A DNA stretch of 48,705 bases from the NCBI RefSeq assembly GCF_007713735.2, contig NZ_VMNW02000070.1, positions 1 through 48,705 of the forward strand. Reading direction: 5' to 3'. The translations under genes and the position numbers were made by a program. How positions within the stretch are numbered: the stretch's first letter is position 1; the number at the start of each line of letters is the position of its first letter. Source of the stretch: Amycolatopsis acidicola. Lineage in GTDB: Bacteria > Actinomycetota > Actinomycetes > Mycobacteriales > Pseudonocardiaceae. Under the pieces are notes generated by a model. The model did no database searches and was not told the DNA's origin. It worked only from the letters and a program-made list of their open reading frames with translations. Below are positions 1 to 7,449 of the stretch, one piece after another.

Positions 1-14
1 ACCCCACCCCGGTC

Positions 15-44
15 TTGACAAGCCCCGCCGCGCCATGGCTAGAT
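15..44 (+). promoter_or_regulatory. Promoter of operon A (ABC importer operon)
   Basis: A perfect -35 hexamer TTGACA lies at 15-20. An 18-base spacer separates it from a weak -10 candidate, CTAGAT, at 39-44. The first start codon is at 101. The -35, spacer length and following palindrome match the promoter at 5019-5048, and this shared layout is the main support. The -10 is poor on its own, so activity is inferred. Confidence 0.5.
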
Positions 45-60
45 GTCTAGACGTATAGAC
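43..60. promoter_or_regulatory. GntR/HutC-type operator candidate, site 1
   Basis: ATGTCTAGACGTATAGAC contains a 16-base palindrome (45-60) whose arms GTCTA and TAGAC pair perfectly around GACGTA. It can also be read as two direct 8-mers, GTCTAGAC and GTATAGAC. It sits just after the -10 candidate, where a bound repressor would block initiation. The GTCTAGAC core resembles known operators of the HutC/UTRA group of GntR regulators such as DasR. The likely binder is the GntR/UTRA protein at 10336-11049; this pairing is inference. Confidence 0.6.
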
Positions 61-100
61 CGATGCATTCCTGAGTCGACGATGTCTGAGGAGTGACCCC

Positions 101-1075
101 GTGCCCACCCTTCCCCGCCGCTCGGCGTTGTCCGCCGCGCTGCTCCTGGCCCTCACGGGCTGCTCGACCGGCCTGGAAACGAGGCCCGACAACACAGTCC
201 AGTCCGGCGCGCTACAGGTCGGCGCCCTGATGTACGCCCGCGACCTCGAGTTCTGGCAGCTCGTCGAGGCCGGCATGAAGCAGGCCGCGAACGAGGCCGG
301 GGTGCCGTTGCACGTCGACGTCTCGGACCGGAAGCTGCAGAACGAAAGCCAGCTGCTCGACACCATGTACGCCCGCGGCGACAACGTGCTGCTCGTCGCC
401 CCGTACGACAGCGACGCGTCGTCCGCCGCGCTCCGCAGGGCGCGGGCGCGCGGGCTGACCATCGTGCAGTACGACGAGCGCGTCGACGACCAGTCCTTCG
501 CCTACTTCGTCGGCGTGGATCAGAAAGTGCTCGGCGAAGCGGCCGGCGAAGCCGCGCAGCAGTACATCGACAGCCAACTCGGTGGGCACGCGAAGGCCGC
601 GCTGCTGACCGGGGAGACCGAATCGCACGGCCCGCCGCGGCGGGAATCCTTCCTGGCCAAGGCAACCGGCGCCGAAGTGGTGACGACGACGGAAGCGGTC
701 GGCTCGCCCGAAGCGGGGGCGCAGGCCTTCGAAACCGTGCTGCAGAGCCACCCCGAGACGCAGCTCGTGTTCGCGTGGAACGGCGCGGCGCTGCAGGGGG
801 CGGCGATCGCGGCCCGGCGGCTGCGGTCGCCGGTGAAGATCGTCGGGGTCGACATGTCGCGCCAGCTCGCCGATCTGCTGGGGCAGCGGGATTCCCCGGT
901 GCTCGCCGTCGCCGACCAGGACGCCTACCAGGTCGGCTACCGGACGCTGCAGATCGGCGTGGCGCTCGCGCGGGCGAAACCCGTTTCGCGGGATACCGCC
1001 GTGGCCCCGGTGATCTACCGCGCCGGCGACCACGCCGCGCTCGACACGTTCTACCGCGAACTCGACAACCGCTGA
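101..1075 (+). CDS. Sugar-type ABC transporter substrate-binding lipoprotein
   Basis: Periplasmic-binding-protein-like lipoprotein of the ribose/xylose-binding class (Peripla_BP_4 fold), 324 residues. It should capture a small polar solute outside the membrane and pass it to the permease encoded next. The N-terminus has two Arg, a hydrophobic stretch and a lipobox LTGC with Cys21, then a Ser/Thr-rich linker. The fold occupies about residues 38-305. Family-typical segments are LLVAPYDSD, followed by a loop ending in QYDERVDD, and a late VGVDMSRQL strand. The GTG start is chosen because GAGGAG precedes it at good distance and the signal peptide begins there. The substrate cannot be read from sequence; the neighbours (CoA-transferase, kinase) suggest a hydroxy acid, polyol or sugar derivative. 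Confidence 0.9.
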   Translation: MPTLPRRSALSAALLLALTGCSTGLETRPDNTVQSGALQVGALMYARDLEFWQLVEAGMKQAANEAGVPLHVDVSDRKLQNESQLLDTMYARGDNVLLVAPYDSDASSAALRRARARGLTIVQYDERVDDQSFAYFVGVDQKVLGEAAGEAAQQYIDSQLGGHAKAALLTGETESHGPPRRESFLAKATGAEVVTTTEAVGSPEAGAQAFETVLQSHPETQLVFAWNGAALQGAAIAARRLRSPVKIVGVDMSRQLADLLGQRDSPVLAVADQDAYQVGYRTLQIGVALARAKPVSRDTAVAPVIYRAGDHAALDTFYRELDNR

Positions 1076-1095
1076 GTCCACAAAGGAGTGGTGTG

Positions 1096-2079
1096 ATGAC
1101 GATCCAGGCCACGGCGCCGCCGGACGGGCGCCGCACGATCGGGCTCGCCTCGTGGCGCGCCGAACTGGGCATCGCCGGCGGGCTCGTGCTGCTGGCGGTG
1201 CTGTGGACGGCGTTCGCGCCGAACTTCGCCAGCGGCACCAACCTGTCCATCCTGCTGCAGCAGACCTCCGTGCTGATGATCGTCGCGGTAGGACAGACGT
1301 TCGTGATCCTCACCGGCGAGATCGACCTGTCCGTAGGCTCGACGATCGGGCTGACCACCGTGGTGCTCGCGCTGCTCACCGTCGACGCGCACGTGCCACT
1401 GCCGATCGCGATCGTGACCGTGTTCGTGATGGGCGCGCTGATCGGGCTGTTCACCGGGATCCTGCGCGTGGTGTGGAACATCCCGTCGTTCATCATCACG
1501 CTCGGCCTGCTCACCGCGCTGCAGGGGCTGGCGTTCACGCTGTCCGGCGGGGTGACGGTTTCGCCGCTGCCGGAAGCGCTTTCCCCGTTGTGGGACGGCC
1601 GGTTCCTCGGCCTCCCGACGCCGGTGTGGCTGATGATCGTGGTGATCGCGGCCGGGCTGTGGGTGCTGCGCCAGACCCGCTACGGACGGCATCTGTACGC
1701 GATCGGCGGCAACACCGAGGCGGCGCGGCGGTACGGGCTCAAGGTCAATGCCCTGCGCGTCAGCACTTTCGTGATCGTGCAGTGCCTCGCGGTGTTCGGC
1801 GGCATCCTCTACGCCGCGCAGCTCAACTCCGGCAACGCCACCGTCGGCGACCAGCTGGAACTGGACGTGATCGCCGGGGTGGTGGTCGGCGGCGTCGCGC
1901 TGTTCGGCGGCCGCGGCAGGCTGCTCGGCACGGTGGTCGGCGTGCTGTTCATCGAGACGCTGGCCAACGGCCTGACCCTGCTCGGTGTCTCCTCGTACCT
2001 CTACCTCATCGCGCAGGGGCTCGTGGTCATCGCGGCGGTCGTGTTCGCCGCGGTGCAGCAGCGCCGGAAGGAGCACTGA
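1096..2079 (+). CDS. Sugar-type ABC transporter permease (RbsC/XylH family)
   Basis: Inner-membrane permease of the BPD_transp_2 class that forms the channel for ribose, xylose, fructose or inositol-type importers. The 327 residues are almost entirely hydrophobic helices (about nine or ten) with the conserved family segment GEIDLSVGSTIGL near residue 75 and a late GGVALFGGRG loop that contacts the ATPase. The ATG start has AAAGGAG upstream. The gap to the binding-protein gene is 20 bases, and its stop overlaps the ATPase start as ATGA, so the three importer genes are co-translated. Normal family length; only one permease gene is present, so a homodimer is expected. Confidence 0.92.
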   Translation: MTIQATAPPDGRRTIGLASWRAELGIAGGLVLLAVLWTAFAPNFASGTNLSILLQQTSVLMIVAVGQTFVILTGEIDLSVGSTIGLTTVVLALLTVDAHVPLPIAIVTVFVMGALIGLFTGILRVVWNIPSFIITLGLLTALQGLAFTLSGGVTVSPLPEALSPLWDGRFLGLPTPVWLMIVVIAAGLWVLRQTRYGRHLYAIGGNTEAARRYGLKVNALRVSTFVIVQCLAVFGGILYAAQLNSGNATVGDQLELDVIAGVVVGGVALFGGRGRLLGTVVGVLFIETLANGLTLLGVSSYLYLIAQGLVVIAAVVFAAVQQRRKEH

Positions 2080-2831
2080 TGACCGCCCCACTGCTCAAGG
2101 CGAGCGGGATCGCCAAGCACTACGGCGCCGTCCGCGCACTGTCCGATGTGGACTTCGAGATCCGACCGGGCGAACTGGTCGGGCTCGTCGGCGACAACGG
2201 CGCCGGCAAGAGCACCTTCGTCAAGGCGCTCGCGGGCGCGGTGCAGCCGACCTCGGGAACCTTTGAGCTGGACGGGAAACCGATCCGGCTCGCGTCCCCA
2301 CAGGACGCCCGCGAGGCGGGAATCGAGACGGTGTACCAGGATCTCGGGCTGTGCGACAACCTGACCGTCGCCGAGAACATCTACCTCGGCCGCGAACCCA
2401 CGCGCGGCTGGGGCCCGTGGCGGCGGGTGGACCGGCGCCGCATGGGCGCGGAGGTGCGCGAGGTGCTCGGCACGTTGTCGATCAACATGCCGGATCCGGG
2501 TGCTCAGGTCACCGCGCTGTCCGGCGGGCAGCGGCAGGCGGTGGCGTTGTCGCGGTGCAAGCTGTGGCAACGACGGCTGGTGCTGCTGGACGAACCCACC
2601 GCGGCGCTCGGCGTGCAGGAGAGCGCGCGGGTGGTCGAGACGATCCGGGAGCTGTCCGCTGCGGGCGCGGCGATCGTGCTGATCAGCCACGACATCCCGA
2701 TGGTACTGGCGCTGACCGACCGGATCGTGGTGCTGCGCAAGGGAAGCAAGGCCGCCGACGTACCCACGGCCGACGTCGGCGAACACGACGTGGTCGCGCT
2801 GATCACCGGTGCGAAGAGGGAGGCCGCATGA
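2079..2831 (+). CDS. ABC transporter ATP-binding protein, single-domain (Frc-like)
   Basis: Energises the sugar-type importer. The 250 residues form one nucleotide-binding domain with Walker A GDNGAGKS (about residue 43), signature LSGGQRQAVALSR, Walker B LVLLDEPTAALG and H-loop ISHD. Most ribose/xylose importers use a duplicated ATPase of about 500 residues. A single-domain ATPase is instead typical of fructose-type (FrcA) and some inositol systems, so the gene is not truncated: it has ATGA overlaps with both neighbours and all motifs. The CoA-transferase follows directly with a shared ATGA, tying uptake to CoA activation. Confidence 0.92.
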   Translation: MTAPLLKASGIAKHYGAVRALSDVDFEIRPGELVGLVGDNGAGKSTFVKALAGAVQPTSGTFELDGKPIRLASPQDAREAGIETVYQDLGLCDNLTVAENIYLGREPTRGWGPWRRVDRRRMGAEVREVLGTLSINMPDPGAQVTALSGGQRQAVALSRCKLWQRRLVLLDEPTAALGVQESARVVETIRELSAAGAAIVLISHDIPMVLALTDRIVVLRKGSKAADVPTADVGEHDVVALITGAKREAA

Positions 2832-4012
2832 CCGGGGCGCTGGACGGAATCCGGATCCTGGACCTGTCGCGGTTCATCGCCGGGCCGCTGTGCTGCCAGA
2901 TCCTCGGCGACATGGGCGCCGAGGTGATCAAGGTGGAGCGGCCGGGCGGCGAGGACGCGCGCCGGTTCACGCCGCTGCACAACGGGCATTCGATCTACAC
3001 GATGATCTACAACCGCAACAAGCACGGCATCACCCTCGACACGCGCAACCCCGAAGCGATCGAGGTGCTCGAGAAGCTGGTCGCGGAATGCGATGTGGTG
3101 GTGGAAAACTACCGCCCCGGCACGATGGCGGCGATGGGACTGCCGTATGAGCGGCTGCGCGAGATCAACCCGCGGGTGATCCTCACGTCGATCTCCGGGT
3201 TCGGGCAGACCGGGCCGAACACGCAGCGCGCGCTGTTCGACGCGATCGCGCAGGCGGCGTCCGGGCTGATGTCGGTGACCGGCGAACCGGACGGCGCGCC
3301 GATGATGGCGGGCACGTTCGTCGCCGACTACATCTCCGCTTTCCACGGTGTGATGGGCACTTTGCTCGCGCTGCAAGGCCGGGACCGGACCGGGCGCGGG
3401 CAGCACGTGGACATTTCCTGCGTGGACGCGTTGTTCGCGTGCATGGGCACGCATCCCAGCGCGTACGCGATGCTGGGCAAGGTGCCGGAGCGGACCGGTT
3501 CGTGCGACCAGATCACCGTGCCGGCCAACGTGTATCCCGCCTCGGACGGGCATGTCTACCTGCACGCCGGGACGGATCCGATGTTCCCGCGGCTGGCGCG
3601 GGCGATGGGGCGGCCGGGGCTGGTGGACGACGAGCGGTTCGGTGACTCGGTCAACCGGCTCGCCAACGTCGAGGCGATCGACGAAATCGTCAGCGCGTGG
3701 ACGGCGAAGCACACCCGTGCCGAACTGGCGGAACGGCTGACCGCGGCCGGGGTGCCGTTCTCCGAGGTCGCCACGGTGCCCGAGGTCGTGGACTCGCCGC
3801 AGGTCGCGGCCAGGGAGATGATGCTCGACGTGACGCATCCCGAGTTCGGCACGGTCAGCCTGCCCGGGATCCCGATCAAGCTCAGCGACACCCCGGGCGA
3901 GGTGCGCAAACCCCCGCCGGTGGCGGGGGAGGACAACGACGAGGTCTACCGCCGCGTACTCGGACTGTCCACTGAGGACATCGAGGCGATGCGCGCCGGT
4001 GGCGTCATCTGA
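2828..4012 (+). CDS. Family III CoA-transferase (CaiB/BaiF family), copy A
   Basis: Transfers CoA between a donor thioester and a carboxylic acid in the cytoplasm. The 394 residues cover the whole family fold, from ILDLSRFIAGP at the N-terminus to the C-terminal PPVAGEDNDEVYR region. The catalytic Asp that forms the acyl anhydride in formyl-CoA transferase fits D167 in TFVADYISAF. A RERPGGEDARR-like CoA-binding segment lies near residue 40. It is closely related to the second copy at 9155-10336: both share YNRNK, LDTR, VVVENYRPGTMA and ISGFGQTGP blocks. Co-transcription with an importer suggests it activates the imported acid. Donor and acceptor are unknown. Confidence 0.9.
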   Translation: MTGALDGIRILDLSRFIAGPLCCQILGDMGAEVIKVERPGGEDARRFTPLHNGHSIYTMIYNRNKHGITLDTRNPEAIEVLEKLVAECDVVVENYRPGTMAAMGLPYERLREINPRVILTSISGFGQTGPNTQRALFDAIAQAASGLMSVTGEPDGAPMMAGTFVADYISAFHGVMGTLLALQGRDRTGRGQHVDISCVDALFACMGTHPSAYAMLGKVPERTGSCDQITVPANVYPASDGHVYLHAGTDPMFPRLARAMGRPGLVDDERFGDSVNRLANVEAIDEIVSAWTAKHTRAELAERLTAAGVPFSEVATVPEVVDSPQVAAREMMLDVTHPEFGTVSLPGIPIKLSDTPGEVRKPPPVAGEDNDEVYRRVLGLSTEDIEAMRAGGVI

Positions 4013-4028
4013 AACGAGAGGAGAAGGC

Positions 4029-5006
4029 ATGACGGCGCAGGCTTACGTTCCGCCAGGCGCGGGGAAGAAGGAGGCCCGCTACGAGCTGGTGACCATCCCG
4101 GAGCCGTTCGGCCCCGTGGAGTTCACCGTGGACGAGGACAAGGTGCGTTCGTACGCGTTCGCGCAGGGCGACTACGGTTCCTGGTACTTCGGGGATTCGC
4201 CGTTCGGCGGCCGGGTCGGGCACGCGCTGGTGCTGGCGAACGACCTGCTTTTCCTGTTCTACGACGGCTATGACGGCAACACCGCGCAGGGCCTGCACAC
4301 CCACGAGCACCTGCGGTTCCACTCGCCGGTCAAGGTGGGCGAGAAGGTCAGGGTGACCGGCGGCTACACCGAGAAGTACGAACGCCGGGGCCAGGGTTAC
4401 GTGGTGCTGGAAGCCGAGGCGCGCGCCGAGGACGGCAGGCTGCTCGTCACGCATGTGGGGCGCGAGATCATGCGTACCGTCGCCGGGGAAGTGGTGGGGC
4501 GCAGCAGTTCCGGCGGCGGTGATGGCCGCCGCGTGCGGGCCGAGGCGCGTGCGGATTTGCCGGTGGCGGAGCACGCGGTGCCCGGCCTCGCCGAGGGCAC
4601 GCCGGTGCGCGGGCTGCGGCGCGCGTTCACCCAGGACCAGATGGACGTGTTCTCCTGGGCAGGGCACGGTTATGCCAACGTGCACACCAGCATGGAGAAG
4701 GCCGCGAAGTCCGGTTTGGACTCAACGATCGTGCAGGCGCAGCAGCAGACCGGGCTGATCGTCGAGGCGATGGTCGCCTTCTTCGGCGCGAGCTGGTTCA
4801 CCAGCGGCGATCTCGACATGCGGTTCGTGAACCCGACCTTCGTCGGCGAAGCGCTGACCGTGCACGGCGCCGTCCTCGGCGAGCAGGAGGGGCGGCTGGA
4901 GCTGGAAGTGTGGACCACCAAGGACGACGGCACCCGCACCGCGCTGGGTTGGGCCTCGGCCGCCCTCGAAGACGTAACCCCCGGCCCGATCCCCTTGCTG
5001 GGCTGA
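4029..5006 (+). CDS. Two-hotdog MaoC-like protein, copy A (altered catalytic motif)
   Basis: Two tandem hotdog domains (about residues 15-150 and 185-315) of the MaoC/FAS1 N-terminal type. Such proteins hydrate or dehydrate enoyl/hydroxyacyl-CoA. The ATG at 4029 is chosen because GAGAGGAGAAGG precedes it; a GTG ten codons earlier lies inside the previous gene. In a catalytic MaoC hydratase 2 an Asp-x4-His pair acts. Here the N-terminal half reads QGDYGSWY (His replaced by Tyr), and the C-terminal half reads AGHGYANVH, with no acid at the Asp position. It may therefore be a non-catalytic partner or a changed activity. It is paralogous to 6452-7447. Confidence 0.8.
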   Translation: MTAQAYVPPGAGKKEARYELVTIPEPFGPVEFTVDEDKVRSYAFAQGDYGSWYFGDSPFGGRVGHALVLANDLLFLFYDGYDGNTAQGLHTHEHLRFHSPVKVGEKVRVTGGYTEKYERRGQGYVVLEAEARAEDGRLLVTHVGREIMRTVAGEVVGRSSSGGGDGRRVRAEARADLPVAEHAVPGLAEGTPVRGLRRAFTQDQMDVFSWAGHGYANVHTSMEKAAKSGLDSTIVQAQQQTGLIVEAMVAFFGASWFTSGDLDMRFVNPTFVGEALTVHGAVLGEQEGRLELEVWTTKDDGTRTALGWASAALEDVTPGPIPLLG

Positions 5007-5018
5007 GCAAGCCTCACA

Positions 5019-5048
5019 TTGACAGCGGCGCGAACAGGGAACTATAAA
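5019..5048 (+). promoter_or_regulatory. Promoter of operon B
   Basis: TTGACA at 5019-5024, an 18-base spacer and TATAAA at 5043-5048 make a near-consensus housekeeping promoter, unusual strength for a high-GC genome. It falls in the 90-base gap after operon A. The TTG inside the -35 is in frame with the next gene but is not its start. Confidence 0.75.
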
Positions 5049-5067
5049 TGTCTAGTCATCTGGACAT
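5048..5067. promoter_or_regulatory. GntR/HutC-type operator candidate, site 2
   Basis: ATGTCTAGTCATCTGGACAT is an imperfect 20-base palindrome: seven of ten positions pair. It begins at the last base of the -10 box. It shares ATGTCTAG with site 1 at 43-60, and the distance from the -35 start differs by only one base (28 versus 29). This is strong evidence that one repressor controls both operons, most simply the GntR protein at 10336. Confidence 0.65.
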
Positions 5068-5096
5068 CCTCCGCGCCACCCGACAACGGAGTCCTC

Positions 5097-6455
5097 ATGC
5101 GTGAAGAAACCCTGGCGGACGCGCCGCCGGAAACCCCGGAAGGGCGGGCGAAACTGGCCCGCCGCGCCGCGGTCGCGAGCCTCGTCGGCACCGCCGTCGA
5201 GTGGTACGACTACTTCATCTTCGGCACGGCCTCGGCGCTGGTGTTCGGCAAGCTCTTCTTCCCCAGCCAGAGTTCGATCTCGGGCACGCTCTCGGCGTTC
5301 GCCGTGTTCGGGGTGGGCTTCGTGGCCCGCCCGGTGGGTGGCATCGTGTTCGGCCACATCGGCGACCGGCTGGGCCGCAAGGGCGCGCTGATCACCACGC
5401 TGCTGCTGATGGGCGGCGCGACGTTCCTGATGGGCGCGCTGCCGACCACCGAGCACGTCGGGATCCTCGCCCCGATCCTGCTGGTACTGCTGCGGATCGT
5501 GCAGGGCTTCGGCGTCGGCGGCGAATGGGGCGGCGCCTCGCTGGTCGCCGTCGAGTACGCGCCGGAAGGCAAACGCGGCGCGTACGGGAGTTTCCCGCAG
5601 GTGGGCAACGCGATCGGGCTGGTGATCTCGACCGGCGCCTTCGCACTGGTGTCGATGCTGCCGGACGACCAGCTGCTCGCGTGGGGCTGGCGGATCCCGT
5701 TCCTGGCCAGCATCGTGCTCGTCCTGGTCGGCCTGCTCATCCGCGTCAAGCTCACCGAAACCCCGGCTTTCGTCGCCGCGCAAAAGATGCTGGAGGAGAA
5801 GAAGACCACAAAGGACAAGCTGCCGCTGGCCACCGTGCTGCGGCAGGAGCGCAGGCCGTTGCTGATCACGATGGCGCTGCGGCTTGGCGAGGGCATCTTC
5901 GGCTACATCCTGCTGACCTTCGTACTCACCTACGCCACGAACTACACCGACATCGCCAAGGGCGACATGTTGCTCGCGAGCACCATCGCGGCGGCGGTCG
6001 GCATCGTGACGTTCTACTTGCTGGGCAAGCTTTCCGACCGGATCGGCCGCCGCCCGGTGTACATCCTCGGCGCCGCGCTCGGGATCGTGACGGTGTTCCC
6101 GCTGTTCTGGATCCTGGACACGAACTCGGTGCCGCTGGCGATCGTCGCGGTGACGGTGACCTACGCGATCGGCGTCGGCGCGATGTACGCGGTGGAGCCG
6201 AGCATGTTCTCCGAGCTGTTCGCCACCACCACCCGCTACACCGGCGTCTCGCTGGCCGCGCAGATCCCCAGCATCCTCGTCGGCGCCTGGCCCTACGCCG
6301 CCACCGCGCTGCTCATCGCGACCGGCGGCAACCCCTGGCCGGTCGTGCTGATCACCGCGGTCGTGCTGGCGCTGGGAATCTGGGCCGCGCTCGCCGCGCC
6401 GGAGACCAATCGCAAGGACATCGTCGCGCACGCGACGACCGGGGAAGGAGCGTGA
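5097..6455 (+). CDS. MFS transporter, metabolite:H+ symporter (MHS) family
   Basis: Proton-coupled importer with about twelve membrane helices, 452 residues, of the family that includes alpha-ketoglutarate, shikimate and proline/betaine permeases. Diagnostic segments are GTAVEWYDYFIFGTA in the first helix, GDRLGRKGA between helices 2 and 3, and SDRIGRRPVY between helices 8 and 9. The ATG at 5097 has CGGAG upstream; an in-frame TTG 26 codons earlier is part of the promoter and is rejected. It heads operon B and overlaps the next gene as GTGA. Together with the ABC importer it gives the locus two uptake routes, perhaps for an acid and its sugar-like precursor. Confidence 0.92.
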   Translation: MREETLADAPPETPEGRAKLARRAAVASLVGTAVEWYDYFIFGTASALVFGKLFFPSQSSISGTLSAFAVFGVGFVARPVGGIVFGHIGDRLGRKGALITTLLLMGGATFLMGALPTTEHVGILAPILLVLLRIVQGFGVGGEWGGASLVAVEYAPEGKRGAYGSFPQVGNAIGLVISTGAFALVSMLPDDQLLAWGWRIPFLASIVLVLVGLLIRVKLTETPAFVAAQKMLEEKKTTKDKLPLATVLRQERRPLLITMALRLGEGIFGYILLTFVLTYATNYTDIAKGDMLLASTIAAAVGIVTFYLLGKLSDRIGRRPVYILGAALGIVTVFPLFWILDTNSVPLAIVAVTVTYAIGVGAMYAVEPSMFSELFATTTRYTGVSLAAQIPSILVGAWPYAATALLIATGGNPWPVVLITAVVLALGIWAALAAPETNRKDIVAHATTGEGA

Positions 6456-7447
6456 CCGAGTTGTGGCGTGACCTCACCGACCCGCGCCGGGCGTCCACAG
6501 TGGACGACGTCGAGGCCGGGCTGAAGGAACCGGAGTTCGAGAACCTCGAGATCCCGGAGAAGCTCGGCCCGGTCACGGTCCGGATCGACGATCACAAGAT
6601 CCGCCGCTTCGCCTTCACCCAGGGCGATCACCACCGCTGGCACACCGAGGAAAGCCCGTTCGACGGCAAGCGCGTCGCACACGCCGCCTTGCTGGGCAAC
6701 GATCTCGTGCAGCTGTTCACCACCGTGTACGCGGCGTCCAAAGTGGTCGGTCTGCACACCGAAGAGCAGATGTGGTTCGACTCGCCCGCGTTCCTCGACG
6801 ACGTCGTGACGCTGCAAGGGGAGTACGTCGAAGCGTACGAGCGCCGCGGCCAGGGCTATGTCGTGATGGAGGCGTCCGCGACCGCCGACGACGGGCGAAG
6901 CATCGTCCGGCACCGGGGCGTGGAAATCCTGCGCACCCAGCCCGGCGCGGTCGCCGGCCGCGGCAGCTCCACGCCGGAAAAGCGCGTCACCGGCGAGCTT
7001 CCCGAGAACGCGCGCCAGCTCGGTGAGACGGCCGAGGAGGGGGTCAGCGCGGGCGGGGTGCTGCCGAAGCTGGAGAAGACGATCACGGCCGAACAGGCCG
7101 CGGTGTTCTCGCGGGTCGGCGAGTACGTCAAGAACATCCACAACGACCTCGCGATCGCCCGCGCCGGCGGCCTGCGCGTGCCGATCGTCCAAGGGCAGCA
7201 ACAGTTCGCGGTGCTCGCCGAGCTGCTGACGAGGTTCTTCGGCACGGAGTTCTTCACCGGCGGCCGGCTGCGCGTCAAGTTCCTGAAAACCGTCGACGTG
7301 TTCGAGCCGATCGAGGCACGAGGCGTCGTCACCGCGGTCCGTGACGGGCGCGCCGAGCTCGAGGTGTGGGTGCGCCGCGCCGACGGCGGCCTGAGCGCCG
7401 CCGGGTGGGCGTCGAGCCCGCTGCCGCGAAACCAACGAGAGGGATGA
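6452..7447 (+). CDS. Two-hotdog MaoC-like protein, copy B
   Basis: Paralogue of 4029-5006: 331 residues with two hotdog domains and an N-terminal extension of about 35 residues. The GTG start overlaps the symporter stop and has GGGGAAGGAG upstream. The N-terminal half keeps an Asp-x4-His pair, QGDHHRWH, matching the catalytic spacing of MaoC hydratases. The C-terminal half reads VGEYVKNIHND, keeping the His but with Glu and one extra residue before it. It is thus the better candidate of the pair for an active (de)hydratase acting on the CoA ester made by the CoA-transferases. Function is inferred from fold and neighbours. Confidence 0.82.
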   Translation: MTELWRDLTDPRRASTVDDVEAGLKEPEFENLEIPEKLGPVTVRIDDHKIRRFAFTQGDHHRWHTEESPFDGKRVAHAALLGNDLVQLFTTVYAASKVVGLHTEEQMWFDSPAFLDDVVTLQGEYVEAYERRGQGYVVMEASATADDGRSIVRHRGVEILRTQPGAVAGRGSSTPEKRVTGELPENARQLGETAEEGVSAGGVLPKLEKTITAEQAAVFSRVGEYVKNIHNDLAIARAGGLRVPIVQGQQQFAVLAELLTRFFGTEFFTGGRLRVKFLKTVDVFEPIEARGVVTAVRDGRAELEVWVRRADGGLSAAGWASSPLPRNQREG

Positions 7448-7449
7448 GA

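Noticed and set aside
5019..5096. Longer N-terminus for the MHS symporter from TTG 5019
   Set aside because: That TTG is the -35 box and the frame would cross the -10 and operator; ATG 5097 has a ribosome site and family-typical start.
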